In this document: one piece after another, positions 9,836 through 18,981 of the stretch | Layout: each line of letters begins with the position of its first letter | How positions within the stretch are numbered: the first letter of the stretch is position 1 | Assembly: GCF_023954305.1 (NCBI RefSeq) | Contig: NZ_JAMLIG010000001.1 | Span: 434,001 to 498,000, forward strand | From: Mesorhizobium sp. | GTDB taxonomy: Bacteria; Pseudomonadota; Alphaproteobacteria; Rhizobiales; Rhizobiaceae | DNA length: 64,000 bases | Direction of reading: 5' to 3' | The notes under the pieces: model-generated | Told to the model about the DNA's origin: nothing | Seen by the model: only the letters and a program-made list of their open reading frames with translations | Databases searched by the model: none | Program-made: the position numbers and the translations under genes

Positions 9836-10063
9836 GGGGGTTCGAAGGACGGGCGAGACCGTCGGCTCGCCCCGGCAGGGTAGGGGTGGGCGTATCTCCA
9901 CCGTCGCCCGGCCCGGGTCCCGCTGCCTGCGCCCCTTCTCCCCCCGGGGGTCCGAAGGACGGGCGAGACCGTTGGCTCGCCCCGGCTCGGTGGCCGCGAA
10001 GCGGCCGGATGAGGGGGCCCGCCCCCGCTCCACCGCCTCCCGGCCCGGGTCCCGCTGCCTGCG
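9836..10063. repeat. Two interleaved direct repeats with hairpins between frcB and frcC
   Basis: A 41-bp unit at 9836-9876 is repeated at 9946-9986 with two mismatches, and a 25-bp unit at 9907-9931 is repeated exactly at 10039-10063. Each 41-bp copy contains a perfect 7-bp hairpin (GGGCGAG/CTCGCCC; 9851-9872 and 9961-9982). The block fills most of the frcB-frcC gap, and no credible gene is present in it. Structures at this position in binding-protein-dependent operons often stabilise the upstream message so that more binding protein than permease is made; applying that here is inference. Confidence 0.8.
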
Positions 10064-10129
10064 GCAGCTCCCGGGCGTTCGCCGGCTTCGGTCATGCCAC
10101 CGACATGACCGATCCTGCGGACCGCCGGA

Positions 10130-11164
10130 TCACCCCCAGCACTTGTCCATGCCTTCCTTGACACTGATCGAGGGCACACCCTCGGCCGGCTTGTCGGTGA
10201 CGAGCGCCACGCCGGTGTCGAAGAATGCCTTGCCTTCGGTCGGCTTGGGCTTCTCGCCGGTGTCGGCGAACTTCTTGATCGCCTCGACACCGAGCGAGGC
10301 CATCAAAAGGGGATATTGCTGCGAGGTTGCCCCGATCACGCCGGCCTCAACGTTCTTGACGCCCGGGCAGCCGCCGTCGACGGAGACGATCAGCACGCCC
10401 TTCTCCATGCCCACGGCCTTCAGCGCCTCATAGGCGCCGGCGGCAGCCGGCTCGTTGATCGTGTGGACGACGTTGATGCCCGGATCCTTCTGCAGAAGGT
10501 TCTCCATCGCCTTGCGGCCGCCTTCCTCGTTACCGTTGGTCACGTCGTGGCCGACGATGCGCGGGTCGTCCTCGTCGCCGATCTTGTTGATGTCCTTCAC
10601 GTCGATGCCGAAACCCTTCATGAAGCCCTGGTCGCGCAGCACGTCGACGGTCGGCTGCGACGGCGTCAGGTCGAGGAAGGCGACCTTGGCGTCCTTGGCC
10701 TTGTCGCCGAGCGTCGCGGCGGCCCATTTGCCGATCAGTTCGCCGGCCAGAAGATTGTCGGTGGCAAAGGTCGCGTCGGCCGCGTCGGCCGGCTCCAGCG
10801 GCGTATCGAGCGCGATCACCAGGATACCCGCGTCTCGCGCCTTCTTGACGGCGGGCACGATGCCGGCCGTGTCCGAGGCAGTGAGCAGGATACCCTTGGC
10901 ACCGTCGGCGATACAGGTCTCGATCGCGGCCACCTGGCTCTCCGAATCGCCGTCGATTTTGCCGGCATAGGATTTGAGATCGACGCCTATCTCGGCCGCC
11001 TTTGCGGTCGCACCCTCCTTCATCTTCACGAAGAACGGGTTGGTGTCTGTCTTGGTGATCAGGCAGGCGCCGATGCCGGCGGCCGAGGCCGGCGCGGAGA
11101 GCGCGAGGATCGCGGCGGCGGCGGCGCCGAACACGGTCGACTTCAGGAAAGCGGATTTCGTCAC
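10130..11164 (-). CDS. frcB: Fructose-type sugar ABC transporter, periplasmic binding protein
   Basis: This is the periplasmic receptor of the importer. The GTG at 11164 has GGGAGG six bases upstream and gives 344 residues with a clear Sec signal peptide ending at PASAAG (about residue 29). The mature protein has the Peripla_BP_4 fold. Segments such as CLITKTDTNPFFVKM, DLTPSQPTVDVLRDQGFM and HTINEPAAAGAYEALK agree closely with what I know of Sinorhizobium FrcB, which binds fructose, ribose and mannose. It is the first gene of the operon and diverges from a ROK regulator. Confidence 0.92.
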   Translation of the reverse strand: MTKSAFLKSTVFGAAAAAILALSAPASAAGIGACLITKTDTNPFFVKMKEGATAKAAEIGVDLKSYAGKIDGDSESQVAAIETCIADGAKGILLTASDTAGIVPAVKKARDAGILVIALDTPLEPADAADATFATDNLLAGELIGKWAAATLGDKAKDAKVAFLDLTPSQPTVDVLRDQGFMKGFGIDVKDINKIGDEDDPRIVGHDVTNGNEEGGRKAMENLLQKDPGINVVHTINEPAAAGAYEALKAVGMEKGVLIVSVDGGCPGVKNVEAGVIGATSQQYPLLMASLGVEAIKKFADTGEKPKPTEGKAFFDTGVALVTDKPAEGVPSISVKEGMDKCWG

Positions 11165-11277
11165 GGTAGTCCTCCCGGTCAATAGCACAGTCGAGGCTTT
11201 TGCGCCGGCCTCCCAGTCGGCGGCATCCGCCGCACAGGCGGAATGTCCACTCAAGCGAACACCATGACGGCCGTTGA

Positions 11278-11311
11278 GTCAATAGATAATTCACACTTAT
11301 TTATTATTGAC
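11278..11311. promoter_or_regulatory. Candidate operator between frcB and the ROK repressor gene
   Basis: The divergent gap (11165-11368) contains one conspicuous AT-rich island. GTCAATA at 11278-11284 is mirrored by TATTGAC at 11305-11311 around a spacer of 20 bases that is nearly all A/T. The two arms resemble -35-like TTGAC hexamers facing away from each other or two halves of an operator. A ROK repressor acting on both genes would be expected to bind here. No confident -10 element could be assigned. Confidence 0.4.
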
Positions 11312-11368
11312 AGCTGAAGGACGCGGCGGCAGACTGAAAGGAAACAGAGGCGCCAGGGAGGGGTCACG

Positions 11369-12592
11369 ATGGACAGCGCTGCGCCGCGCGCGGAAACTGC
11401 GCCGCGTGATTTCGGCGCCCGTCGCGGCACCAACCAGAGCGGCATGCGCGACAACAACGAGCGACTCGTCCTGTCGCTCGTGCGCCAGCACGGGGCGCTG
11501 GCCAAGACCGATATCGCCCGCATCACCGGCCTGTCGGCCCAGACCATCTCCGTCATCATGCGCGAACTGGAGGCCGAAGAGCTGCTGATCCGCGGCGATC
11601 CGGTCCGCGGCAAGGTCGGCCAGCCGTCAATCCCGATGTCGCTCAACCCGGAAGGCGCGTTCTTCCTCGGCCTCAAGATCGGCCGCCGCAGCGCCGACCT
11701 CGCGCTCATCGACTTCCTCGGCAATATCCGCGGCATGACGCACTCGACCTATGCCTATCCGGACGCGCATGCGACGCTTGCCTTCGCGCGGTCCGGCATC
11801 GCCGACCTGCTCGGCCGGCTCGACGCGCGGCAGCGGCCGCGCATCGCAGGGCTTGGCATCGCCATGCCGTTCGAACTGTGGAACTGGGCGGATGCCGTCG
11901 GCGCGCCGCGCTCTGTGATGGACGAATGGCGCTCGGTCGACATCCGCGCCGCGCTGTCCGCCGAACTGCCCTTCCCCGTCTATCTGCAAAACGACGCCAC
12001 CGCCGCCTGCGGCGCCGAGCTGGTGTTCGGGCAGACGGGCGGCCTGCGCAACTTCGTCTATTTCTATGTCGGTGCCTTCATCGGCGGGGGCGTTGTGCTT
12101 GAAGGGGCGCTTTATGCCGGCCCGACCGGCAATGCGGGCGCGCTCGGCTCCATGCCCGTTCCCGACGCCCGCGGCCGGCCGGTCCAGCTCATCGACATCG
12201 CCTCGATCGCGGTCCTCGAGAAGGCGCTGATCTCGGCCCGCCGCGACGGCGCCATCCTGTGGACCTCGCCGGAGGAATGGGGCGACCTCTCGCCTCATCT
12301 GGAGGCCTGGATCGACACGGCTTCGGCGGGACTTGCCTATGCGATCGTCGCCGCCTCGGCGGTGATCGACTTCGAGGCCGCGGTGATCGACGGCTGGATG
12401 CCGCGGAGCGTGCGCGCACGGCTGGTCGAGGCGGTCGCGCTCAAGCTCAGGCAGTTCGACATCGAAGGCATCGAACTGCCGGTCGTGCGCGAAGGCACTG
12501 TCGGCATCCATGCGCGCGCGCTCGGCGGCGCCAGCCTGCCGCTCTCCGACCGCTTCCTCATCGGCCAGACCGCCTCCCCGCGCGGCACATGA
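11369..12592 (+). CDS. ROK-family transcriptional repressor of the sugar uptake operon
   Basis: The 407-residue protein has an N-terminal winged helix-turn-helix (residues about 25-85; LAKTDIARITGLSAQTISVIM) joined to a ROK sugar-sensing domain with sugar-kinase-like motifs such as YLQNDATAACGAE. ROK regulators of the NagC/Mlc type repress sugar transport genes and release DNA on binding the sugar or its phosphate. It is divergent from frcB and 34 bases ahead of a sugar kinase, so regulation of the fructose locus is the natural inference (an FrcR role). The start is supported by GGGAGGGG five bases upstream. The usual zinc cysteine cluster of NagC is not evident. Confidence 0.85.
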   Translation: MDSAAPRAETAPRDFGARRGTNQSGMRDNNERLVLSLVRQHGALAKTDIARITGLSAQTISVIMRELEAEELLIRGDPVRGKVGQPSIPMSLNPEGAFFLGLKIGRRSADLALIDFLGNIRGMTHSTYAYPDAHATLAFARSGIADLLGRLDARQRPRIAGLGIAMPFELWNWADAVGAPRSVMDEWRSVDIRAALSAELPFPVYLQNDATAACGAELVFGQTGGLRNFVYFYVGAFIGGGVVLEGALYAGPTGNAGALGSMPVPDARGRPVQLIDIASIAVLEKALISARRDGAILWTSPEEWGDLSPHLEAWIDTASAGLAYAIVAASAVIDFEAAVIDGWMPRSVRARLVEAVALKLRQFDIEGIELPVVREGTVGIHARALGGASLPLSDRFLIGQTASPRGT

Positions 12593-12626
12593 CCGGCCTT
12601 GCCCCCCACACCGATCCGGAGGTCGC

Positions 12627-13547
12627 ATGATCCTGTGCTGCGGCGAAGCGCTGATCGACATGCTGCCGCGCGAGACGACGCGCGGCGAAAGCGCCTTCGC
12701 ACCTTATCCGGGCGGCGCCGTCTTCAACACGGCCATCGCCCTCGGCCGACTCGGCGCTCCGGTCGAGTTCTTCACCGGCCTGTCGAGCGACCTGTTCGGC
12801 GACATGCTGCGCCGGACGCTGGCCGAGAGCCGCGTCGGCACGCGCTACTCGCCCGTGTCGGATCGCCCCACCACTCTCGCCTTCGTCAAGCTGACCAACG
12901 GCCAAGCGAAATACGTCTTCTACGACGAGAACACCGCCGGCCGGCTGCTGGCGGAGTCCGATCTACCGGTGCTCGGCGACGACGTGTCGGCACTGCTGTT
13001 CGGCGCGATCAGCCTGATCCCCGAACCCTGCGGCTCAGCCTACGAGGCACTGATGCGGCGCGAACATGCCCGACGCGCGACCATGCTCGACCCCAACATC
13101 CGCCCGAACTTCATCCCCGACGCCGCCGCCCACCGCGCCCGCATGATGCGCATGGTCGCCATGGCCGACATTGTCAAACTCTCCGACGAGGATCTCGCCT
13201 GGTTCGGCGAGAGCGGCGACGTCGGCGACATCGCCCGGCGCTGGCTCGCCCTCGGGCCGAAGCTCATCCTCGTAACGCGCGGCAGCGAGGGCGCAACCGG
13301 CTACGGCACGACGGCGACGGTCAACGTCCCGGCCAGGCGCGTCGAGGTGGTCGACACGGTCGGCGCCGGCGACACGTTCAATGCCGGCGTGCTCGCCGCG
13401 CTGCACGAAAGGGGATTGCTGACGAAGGCTGCGATCGCACAGCTCGCCGAAGACGACATCCGCGCCGCCCTCGACCTCGGCGTCCGCGCCGCGGCGGTCA
13501 CGGTTTCACGCGCGGGAGCGAACCCGCCCTGGCGGGGGGAGATTTAG
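12627..13547 (+). CDS. PfkB-family carbohydrate kinase, probable fructokinase
   Basis: The 306-residue protein phosphorylates a sugar with ATP. PfkB signatures are an N-terminal GGAVFNTAIALGRLG motif and a C-terminal DTVGAGDTFNAGV, which carries the catalytic Asp and anion hole. GGAGG precedes the ATG at 12627. Co-orientation with the ROK regulator and proximity to frcBCA point to fructose as substrate, an FrcK-like role; the sequence does not rule out 2-keto-3-deoxygluconate or another ketose. Its stop codon directly abuts the cysQ stop codon on the other strand, leaving no intergenic base. Confidence 0.85.
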   Translation: MILCCGEALIDMLPRETTRGESAFAPYPGGAVFNTAIALGRLGAPVEFFTGLSSDLFGDMLRRTLAESRVGTRYSPVSDRPTTLAFVKLTNGQAKYVFYDENTAGRLLAESDLPVLGDDVSALLFGAISLIPEPCGSAYEALMRREHARRATMLDPNIRPNFIPDAAAHRARMMRMVAMADIVKLSDEDLAWFGESGDVGDIARRWLALGPKLILVTRGSEGATGYGTTATVNVPARRVEVVDTVGAGDTFNAGVLAALHERGLLTKAAIAQLAEDDIRAALDLGVRAAAVTVSRAGANPPWRGEI

Positions 13548-14357
13548 TCAACCCTTGGCCCCGCCCTCGGCGACAAACCACGGATTGGCGAAGTCGACAT
13601 CCTCCGCCTGGTTGCGCTTGCCGTAGGTGAAGGGTTTTCCGTCGATCAGCGTCGTCCGCCCCCCGGCGGCGCGCAGCACCGCGTCGCCCGCGGCCGTGTC
13701 CCATTCCATCGTCCGGCCGAAGCGCGGGTAAAGGTCGGCCTTGCCGCTCGCCAAAAGGCAGAATTTCAGCGACGAGCCGACCGAGACGATCTCGGCGCCC
13801 TCGTGCTTGCCGATGAATTCGTCGGTCTCCGGAGTGCGGTGCGACCGGCTGGCGACGATCGTCTTCGGCTCGGCGCAGCCGCGCACCGAAATCTCGCTGC
13901 GCTCGAGGGGCGCATGGTTCTCGCCCACCGTCACGGCGTAGGCCTTTCCGGGTCGCCCGGAATAGAGCGTGTCCTGCGCCGGCGCGTAGACGACGCCGAT
14001 CTCGGGCACGCCCTTGCGCACCAGCGCGATGTTGACGGTAAAGTCCGGCCGGCGCTTGATGAATTCCTTGGTGCCGTCGAGCGGATCGACCAGGAAGAAC
14101 GTCTCGCCCAGCGCCGGCGGCAGCAGGCCGGCCGAGGCCTCCTCCTCGGCGACGCACGGAATGTCCGGAAAGGCCCGCCGCAGGCCCTCCAGGATGACGA
14201 TCTCCGCCCGACGGTCGGCTTCGGTCACGGGCGAGTGATCCGACTTCTCCTCGACCACGATGCCGGCACGGAATACGTCCATGATCTCGGCGCCGGCCGC
14301 GAGCGCCAGACGCTCCAGTTCCGCGAGGATCGCCGCGTCGTCCATGCCGGTCGCCAT
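13548..14357 (-). CDS. cysQ: 3'(2'),5'-bisphosphate nucleotidase
   Basis: CysQ removes the 3'-phosphate from PAP, the by-product of PAPS use, and can also hydrolyse PAPS. The 269-residue protein belongs to the inositol-monophosphatase superfamily: the metal site EEKSDHSPVTEADR near residues 31-44, then VAEEEAS, the motif FLVDPLDGTKEFIKRR and the late MEWDTAAGDAVLRAAGG. It sits seven bases after the cysNC stop, on the same strand, so PAPS synthesis and PAP disposal are likely one transcript. Confidence 0.94.
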   Translation of the reverse strand: MATGMDDAAILAELERLALAAGAEIMDVFRAGIVVEEKSDHSPVTEADRRAEIVILEGLRRAFPDIPCVAEEEASAGLLPPALGETFFLVDPLDGTKEFIKRRPDFTVNIALVRKGVPEIGVVYAPAQDTLYSGRPGKAYAVTVGENHAPLERSEISVRGCAEPKTIVASRSHRTPETDEFIGKHEGAEIVSVGSSLKFCLLASGKADLYPRFGRTMEWDTAAGDAVLRAAGGRTTLIDGKPFTYGKRNQAEDVDFANPWFVAEGGAKG

Positions 14358-14364
14358 CTCTGCC

Positions 14365-16269
14365 TCAGATATAGCCGCGCTCGCGCAGCCACGTTTCGAG
14401 TGCCTCCGTCAGGTCCTCGGGAGAGCGTCCGGAGGTTTCGAGATGCACGTCGGCACGCTCCGGCTCTTCGTACGGCGAATCGACGCCGGTGAAGTTCTTG
14501 ATCTCGCCTCTCAGCGCTCGGGCGTAGAGCCCCTTCGGGTCGCGGCGCGCGCATTCCTCGAAGGGCGTATCGACGAACACTTCGACGAACTCCCCCTCGC
14601 CCATCAGTTCGCGCGCCATCCGCCGCTCCGCCCGGAACGGCGAGATGAACGACACCAGCACCAGCAGGCCGGCGTCGACCATCAGCCGCGCCACCTCCGC
14701 CACGCGGCGGATGTTCTCGACGCGGTCCTCCTCCGTGAAGCCGAGGTCGCGGTTCAGCCCGTGACGGACATTGTCGCCGTCGAGGATGTAGGTGTGGCGG
14801 CCATTGGCGTGCAGCTTCTTCTCGAGCAGGTTGGCGATGGTCGACTTGCCCGAGCCCGACAGGCCGGTGAACCACAGCACCGCCGGCTTCTGGTGCTTCA
14901 GCTCGGCGCGCGCCTTCTTGTCGACGTCGAGCGCCTGCCAGTGAACGTTGGACGCACGGCGGAGCGGATGCAGGATCATGCCCGCGCCGACCGTCGCGTT
15001 GGTGATCCGGTCGATCAGGATGAAGGCGCCGGTGACGCGATTGTCGGCATAGGTGTCGAAGGCGAGCGGAGACTGGGTCGAGATGTTGCAGACGCCGACC
15101 TCGTTGAGTTCGAGCGACTTCGCCGCCTCATGCGCGAAGGTGTTGATGTCGATGCGGTGCTTCAGCTCCGTCACCGTCGCGTTCATCTGGTCGGTCTCGG
15201 TCCGAAGCAGATAGGAGCGACCCGGAAGCAGGGCATGCTCGTCGAACCAGACGATGTTGGCGGTGAACTGGTCGGCGACATGCGGCCGGGCATCGGGGGC
15301 GACCAGCATGTTGCCGCGCGACACCTCGATCTCGTCCTCCAGCACGATCGTGACGGCCTGGCCTTCGGCGGCCCGGGGCAGGTCGCCGCCCTGCGCGACG
15401 ATGCGCTTGACGCGGCTCGGCTTGCCCGATTTCGCCACCACGACGGTGTCGCCCTGCGCGATCGCGCCGGACGCGACCGTGCCGGCGAAGCCGCGGAAGT
15501 CGAGGTTCGGGCGGTTGACGTATTGTACGGGGAAGCGGAACGGCTTCTTCTCGTCGGCCGAGGCGAGCGGCACGGTCTCCAGATGTTCGAGCAGGGCCGG
15601 GCCGGAGTACCAGTCCATCCGGTCGGAGCGCTGCGTGACGTTGTCGCCGTAGCGCGCCGAGAGCGGGATCGGCGTCAGCGTCTCGAAGCCCAGATCCTTG
15701 GCGAAGGCGCGATAATCGCCGACGATCCGGTCGAACACGGCGCGATCGAAGCCGACGAGATCGATCTTGTTCACCGCCAGCACGATATGGCGGATGCCGA
15801 GCAGCGAGGCGATGAAGGAATGGCGGCGCGTCTGGCGCAGCACGCCCTGGCGCGCGTCGACGAGCACGATGGCGAGATCGGCCGTCGAGGCCCCCGTCGC
15901 CATGTTGCGCGTATATTGCTCGTGGCCGGGCGTGTCGGCGACGATGAACTTGCGCTTCGGCGTGGCGAAGAAGCGGTAGGCGACGTCGATGGTGATGCCC
16001 TGTTCGCGCTCGGCCTCCAGCCCGTCGACCAGCAGCGCGAAGTCGATGTCGTCGCCGGTGGTGCCGTGCTTCTTCGAATCCTTCTCCAGCGTCGCCAGCT
16101 GGTCCTCGAAGATCAGCTTGGTGTCGTAGAGCAGGCGGCCGATCAGCGTCGACTTGCCGTCGTCGACGGAGCCGCAGGTGAGGAACCGCAGCAGTTCCTT
16201 GTTCTCCTGCTCGTGCAGGAAGGCATGCACCGCGCTGGCGGCGGCGGGCTTGGGGGCCACGTGCTCCAT
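14365..16269 (-). CDS. cysN: Fused sulfate adenylyltransferase large subunit / APS kinase (CysN-CysC)
   Basis: The 634-residue bifunctional protein makes PAPS. The N-terminal 440 residues are the CysN GTPase: P-loop GSVDDGKSTLIGR, switch DTPGHEQYTRNMATGAS and NKIDLVGF. The C-terminal part is APS kinase with P-loop FTGLSGSGKSTIANL near residue 465 and the LDGDNVRHGLNRDLGFT motif. With CysD it turns sulfate and ATP into APS and then PAPS. The fusion is the arrangement known from NodQ of rhizobia, where PAPS supplies sulfotransferases. Here a sulfotransferase-like gene occurs 8 kb away at 24918-25703. Confidence 0.95.
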   Translation of the reverse strand: MEHVAPKPAAASAVHAFLHEQENKELLRFLTCGSVDDGKSTLIGRLLYDTKLIFEDQLATLEKDSKKHGTTGDDIDFALLVDGLEAEREQGITIDVAYRFFATPKRKFIVADTPGHEQYTRNMATGASTADLAIVLVDARQGVLRQTRRHSFIASLLGIRHIVLAVNKIDLVGFDRAVFDRIVGDYRAFAKDLGFETLTPIPLSARYGDNVTQRSDRMDWYSGPALLEHLETVPLASADEKKPFRFPVQYVNRPNLDFRGFAGTVASGAIAQGDTVVVAKSGKPSRVKRIVAQGGDLPRAAEGQAVTIVLEDEIEVSRGNMLVAPDARPHVADQFTANIVWFDEHALLPGRSYLLRTETDQMNATVTELKHRIDINTFAHEAAKSLELNEVGVCNISTQSPLAFDTYADNRVTGAFILIDRITNATVGAGMILHPLRRASNVHWQALDVDKKARAELKHQKPAVLWFTGLSGSGKSTIANLLEKKLHANGRHTYILDGDNVRHGLNRDLGFTEEDRVENIRRVAEVARLMVDAGLLVLVSFISPFRAERRMARELMGEGEFVEVFVDTPFEECARRDPKGLYARALRGEIKNFTGVDSPYEEPERADVHLETSGRSPEDLTEALETWLRERGYI

Positions 16270-16270
16270 C

Positions 16271-17176
16271 TCAGAAATACCCTTCCCGCTTCTTCTTCTC
16301 CATGGAGCCCGCCTCGTCCTTGTCGATGGCCCGGCCCTGGCGCTCGGAGGTGCGGGCGATCAGCATCTCCTGCACGATCTCCTCGAGCGAGGCGGCGTCC
16401 GAATCGATCGCGCCGGTCAGCGGATAGCAGCCCAGCGTGCGGAAGCGCACCAGTCGGTCCTCCACGGTCTCGCCCTCGCGCAGTTCCATGCGGTCGTCGT
16501 CCTTGAGGATCAGCATGCCGTCGCGCTCGACGATCGGCCGCTCCTTGGCGAAATAGAGCGGCACGATCGGAATGTTTTCCTGCAGGATGTACTGCCAGAT
16601 GTCGAGTTCGGTCCAGTTCGACAGCGGAAAGACGCGGATCGATTCACCGGGCGCGACGCGGGTGTTGTAGATCTTCCACATTTCCGGGCGCTGGTTCTTG
16701 GGGTCCCACGTGTGCTGCGCGGTGCGGAAGGAGAAGATGCGCTCCTTGGCCCTCGATTTCTCCTCGTCGCGGCGGGCGCCGCCGAAGGCCGCGTCGAAGC
16801 CGTATTTGTCGAGCGCCTGGCGCAGTCCCACGGTCTTCATGATGTGCGTGTGCACGTTCGATCCGTGCGTGAACGGCCCGATGTTCTGCTCGATCCCGTC
16901 CGGGTTGATGTGGACGAGCAGGTCGAAGCCGAGCTTCGCCGCCATGTTGTCGCGGAACTCGATCATCTCGCGGAACTTCCACCGCGTGTCGACATGGAGG
17001 AAGGGGAAAGGCGGCTTGGCCGGATAGAACGCCTTCATCGCCAGATGCAGCATCACCGAGGAATCCTTGCCCACCGAATAGAGCATCACCGGCTTGGAGA
17101 ACGTCGCTGCGACCTCGCGGAAGATGTGGATCGATTCCGCCTCCAGTCTCTGGAGATGAGTCATGTGTGCGGTCAT
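16271..17176 (-). CDS. cysD: Sulfate adenylyltransferase small subunit
   Basis: CysD catalyses adenylation of sulfate, driven by GTP hydrolysis in CysN. The PP-loop ATP-binding motif YSVGKDSSVMLHLAMKAF lies near residues 32-50, and HVDTRWKFREMIEFRD follows, as in the PAPS reductase/ATP sulfurylase superfamily. The ATG at 17176 gives 301 residues, the normal CysD length; an upstream ATG at 17251 would add 25 unconserved residues. It is the first gene of the cysD-cysNC-cysQ unit, with one base between it and cysNC. Confidence 0.94.
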   Translation of the reverse strand: MTAHMTHLQRLEAESIHIFREVAATFSKPVMLYSVGKDSSVMLHLAMKAFYPAKPPFPFLHVDTRWKFREMIEFRDNMAAKLGFDLLVHINPDGIEQNIGPFTHGSNVHTHIMKTVGLRQALDKYGFDAAFGGARRDEEKSRAKERIFSFRTAQHTWDPKNQRPEMWKIYNTRVAPGESIRVFPLSNWTELDIWQYILQENIPIVPLYFAKERPIVERDGMLILKDDDRMELREGETVEDRLVRFRTLGCYPLTGAIDSDAASLEEIVQEMLIARTSERQGRAIDKDEAGSMEKKKREGYF

Positions 17177-17448
17177 GGTCGCCTGCTTCTCGATCGTCGG
17201 CCGGACATGGCCCGTATCGGCAGCTTCGCTCGCGGTGGCGGAGCGGCGCACGCCGTCGCTGCTTCAGGGGAGGTGCCGCGCCGCGATTGCGGGCGCCACG
17301 CATGTCGGCGGCTTCTAACGGTTTCGTTCCCGGCCGACAACACATGAATCTACGCCGCCCGGTGCTTCCGTAGAAAAATCTTCCACCAGTTTCGCTGTCA
17401 TGCGCTCATCTACGATCGATCCGCCTTGGTTTCGCCGCGAAATGCCTT

Positions 17449-18828
17449 GTGAACGACTGGCATTCCGCAATGCAGCATCGAGGTTGCGTCGCTGCGGTCG
17501 CCAATGATACCTGCGAAGTGCTCAACCAGTCGATCGGAAGCTTCTTGCCACCCATTCGCCGGCCAACCCTCGACGAGAACAACCGCTGGTTCACCGCCGT
17601 CGTCATCGGCGGCGGCGGCGTTGCCGGCAGCCTCGTCAGCTTCCTTTATTCCAGCGCCCTGGTGCTCGGCGTCTGGCGCCTGTCGCTCGGGCTGATCGCC
17701 CTGCCGCGGGAGCGCGCGGTGCGTCTGATCGGAGCGAGCTTTCTCGCCTATTTCGCGGCGGAGGCACTGGCGACGCTCGTCAACTATGCCGGCCCGCACG
17801 ATCTGCTCGCGATCGTCGCCAACCTGCCCTTCATCGCATTCCTGCTCGTGTTCGGGCGCCTTTCGCTGACGCCGCGTGCCGATGTCTTGCGATGGACCGA
17901 GTATGGCTCTATCGGCGGGGCCTACGGCGCGGGCCTGTTCGCGCTCGTCGAGGTGTTCGTACGGGGTTTTCCCCGCGCCGAGGGTCTGGCGGGCAATTCG
18001 GGGCCGTTCGCGCTGGTCTGCGCGATCCTGTTCGGCTTCTGCGTCGCGATCGCGATATACCGCCACGACCGGATGCGCGGGATCGCCGGCGGCGCGGCGC
18101 TGTTTGCCGCTGTCGGGCTGATCCTGTCCGGCATGCGCAGCCTCTGGCCGATGCTCCTGATCGCCCCGGCGCTTCTCGCCTGGTTGCTCGACTTCATTCC
18201 GAACACGTTGTTCACGCGCCGCACCGCCCTTGTCGCCGCGGCGGCCGCGGTGATCGTCGCCTCGCTCGGCTATTCGACCGTCGAGACCAGGGTGATGAGC
18301 CTGGTCAAGGACATCGAGAAGGTCGACGCCGGCAATTACGACAATTCGCTGGGTCTGCGCATCCGCGTGTGGGACGCGGCGCTCGAACTGATCGCGCAGA
18401 AACCGGTGTTCGGTCAGGGACCCGCCCACGCGCGCAGCGCGCTGCAGACGGCGGCGAGCGAGCGCGGCGAGAAGGAGATATCCTTCTCCCACGCCCATAA
18501 CCTCGTGCTGAATACGCTGATGCGCTCGGGCGTCTTCGGGCTCGCTGCGGTGATCGCGATGTTCGCGGTTCCGCTGTGGGCGGCGGGGCGGCGCGACAAG
18601 GACGAGATCGGCCGGATCGGCTACGCGCTGATGGTCACGTTCTGCACGACTTATCTGGTCAATGGCGCCTTCAATGTGAGTTTGGGGCATGACATCGTCG
18701 ATGCGCTGTTTCTATACTGCATGATCACCACGGCCTATCTCGTGTTCGGGGCGTCGGGGACGCCGCGCTGCATCCTGCTGGCCGATGGCAGCCGGGCGAC
18801 CAACCCGGCGGCACTGGCCGCTATCTGA
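17449..18828 (+). CDS. O-antigen ligase/polymerase-like (Wzy_C family) membrane protein
   Basis: This polytopic inner-membrane protein of up to 459 residues has about ten to twelve hydrophobic segments. The diagnostic part is a large periplasmic loop, RIRVWDAALELIAQKP followed by FGQGP and then SHAHNLVLNTLMRSGVFG, the Wzy_C pattern of O-antigen ligases (WaaL) and polymerases. Which of the two it is cannot be told from sequence. The frame opens with GTG at 17449 without a good ribosome site and the first 35 residues are not membrane-like, so the true start may be downstream. It begins the surface-polysaccharide locus and diverges from cysD. Confidence 0.75.
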   Translation: MNDWHSAMQHRGCVAAVANDTCEVLNQSIGSFLPPIRRPTLDENNRWFTAVVIGGGGVAGSLVSFLYSSALVLGVWRLSLGLIALPRERAVRLIGASFLAYFAAEALATLVNYAGPHDLLAIVANLPFIAFLLVFGRLSLTPRADVLRWTEYGSIGGAYGAGLFALVEVFVRGFPRAEGLAGNSGPFALVCAILFGFCVAIAIYRHDRMRGIAGGAALFAAVGLILSGMRSLWPMLLIAPALLAWLLDFIPNTLFTRRTALVAAAAAVIVASLGYSTVETRVMSLVKDIEKVDAGNYDNSLGLRIRVWDAALELIAQKPVFGQGPAHARSALQTAASERGEKEISFSHAHNLVLNTLMRSGVFGLAAVIAMFAVPLWAAGRRDKDEIGRIGYALMVTFCTTYLVNGAFNVSLGHDIVDALFLYCMITTAYLVFGASGTPRCILLADGSRATNPAALAAI

Positions 18829-18981
18829 CTTGGGGGGCGCCGCGGCGCGACTGTTGCAAAAAGGGAACGGAGATTTCGCGTCGCGACACTTCGGGGGGAT
18901 TGGAACTTTGCGGAAAAGACGCAAGAGAATAAGGATAAGAAGAGTGCACTACCCTAGGGTTGCGCGTCAGGGACATTGCGT

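Noticed and set aside
9836..10063. CRISPR array
   Set aside because: Only two copies of each unit, unequal spacing, no cas genes; simple interleaved duplication explains it.
9717..10129. Open frames through the frcB-frcC gap
   Set aside because: All run through duplicated hairpin repeats; composition reflects the repeats and not codon use.
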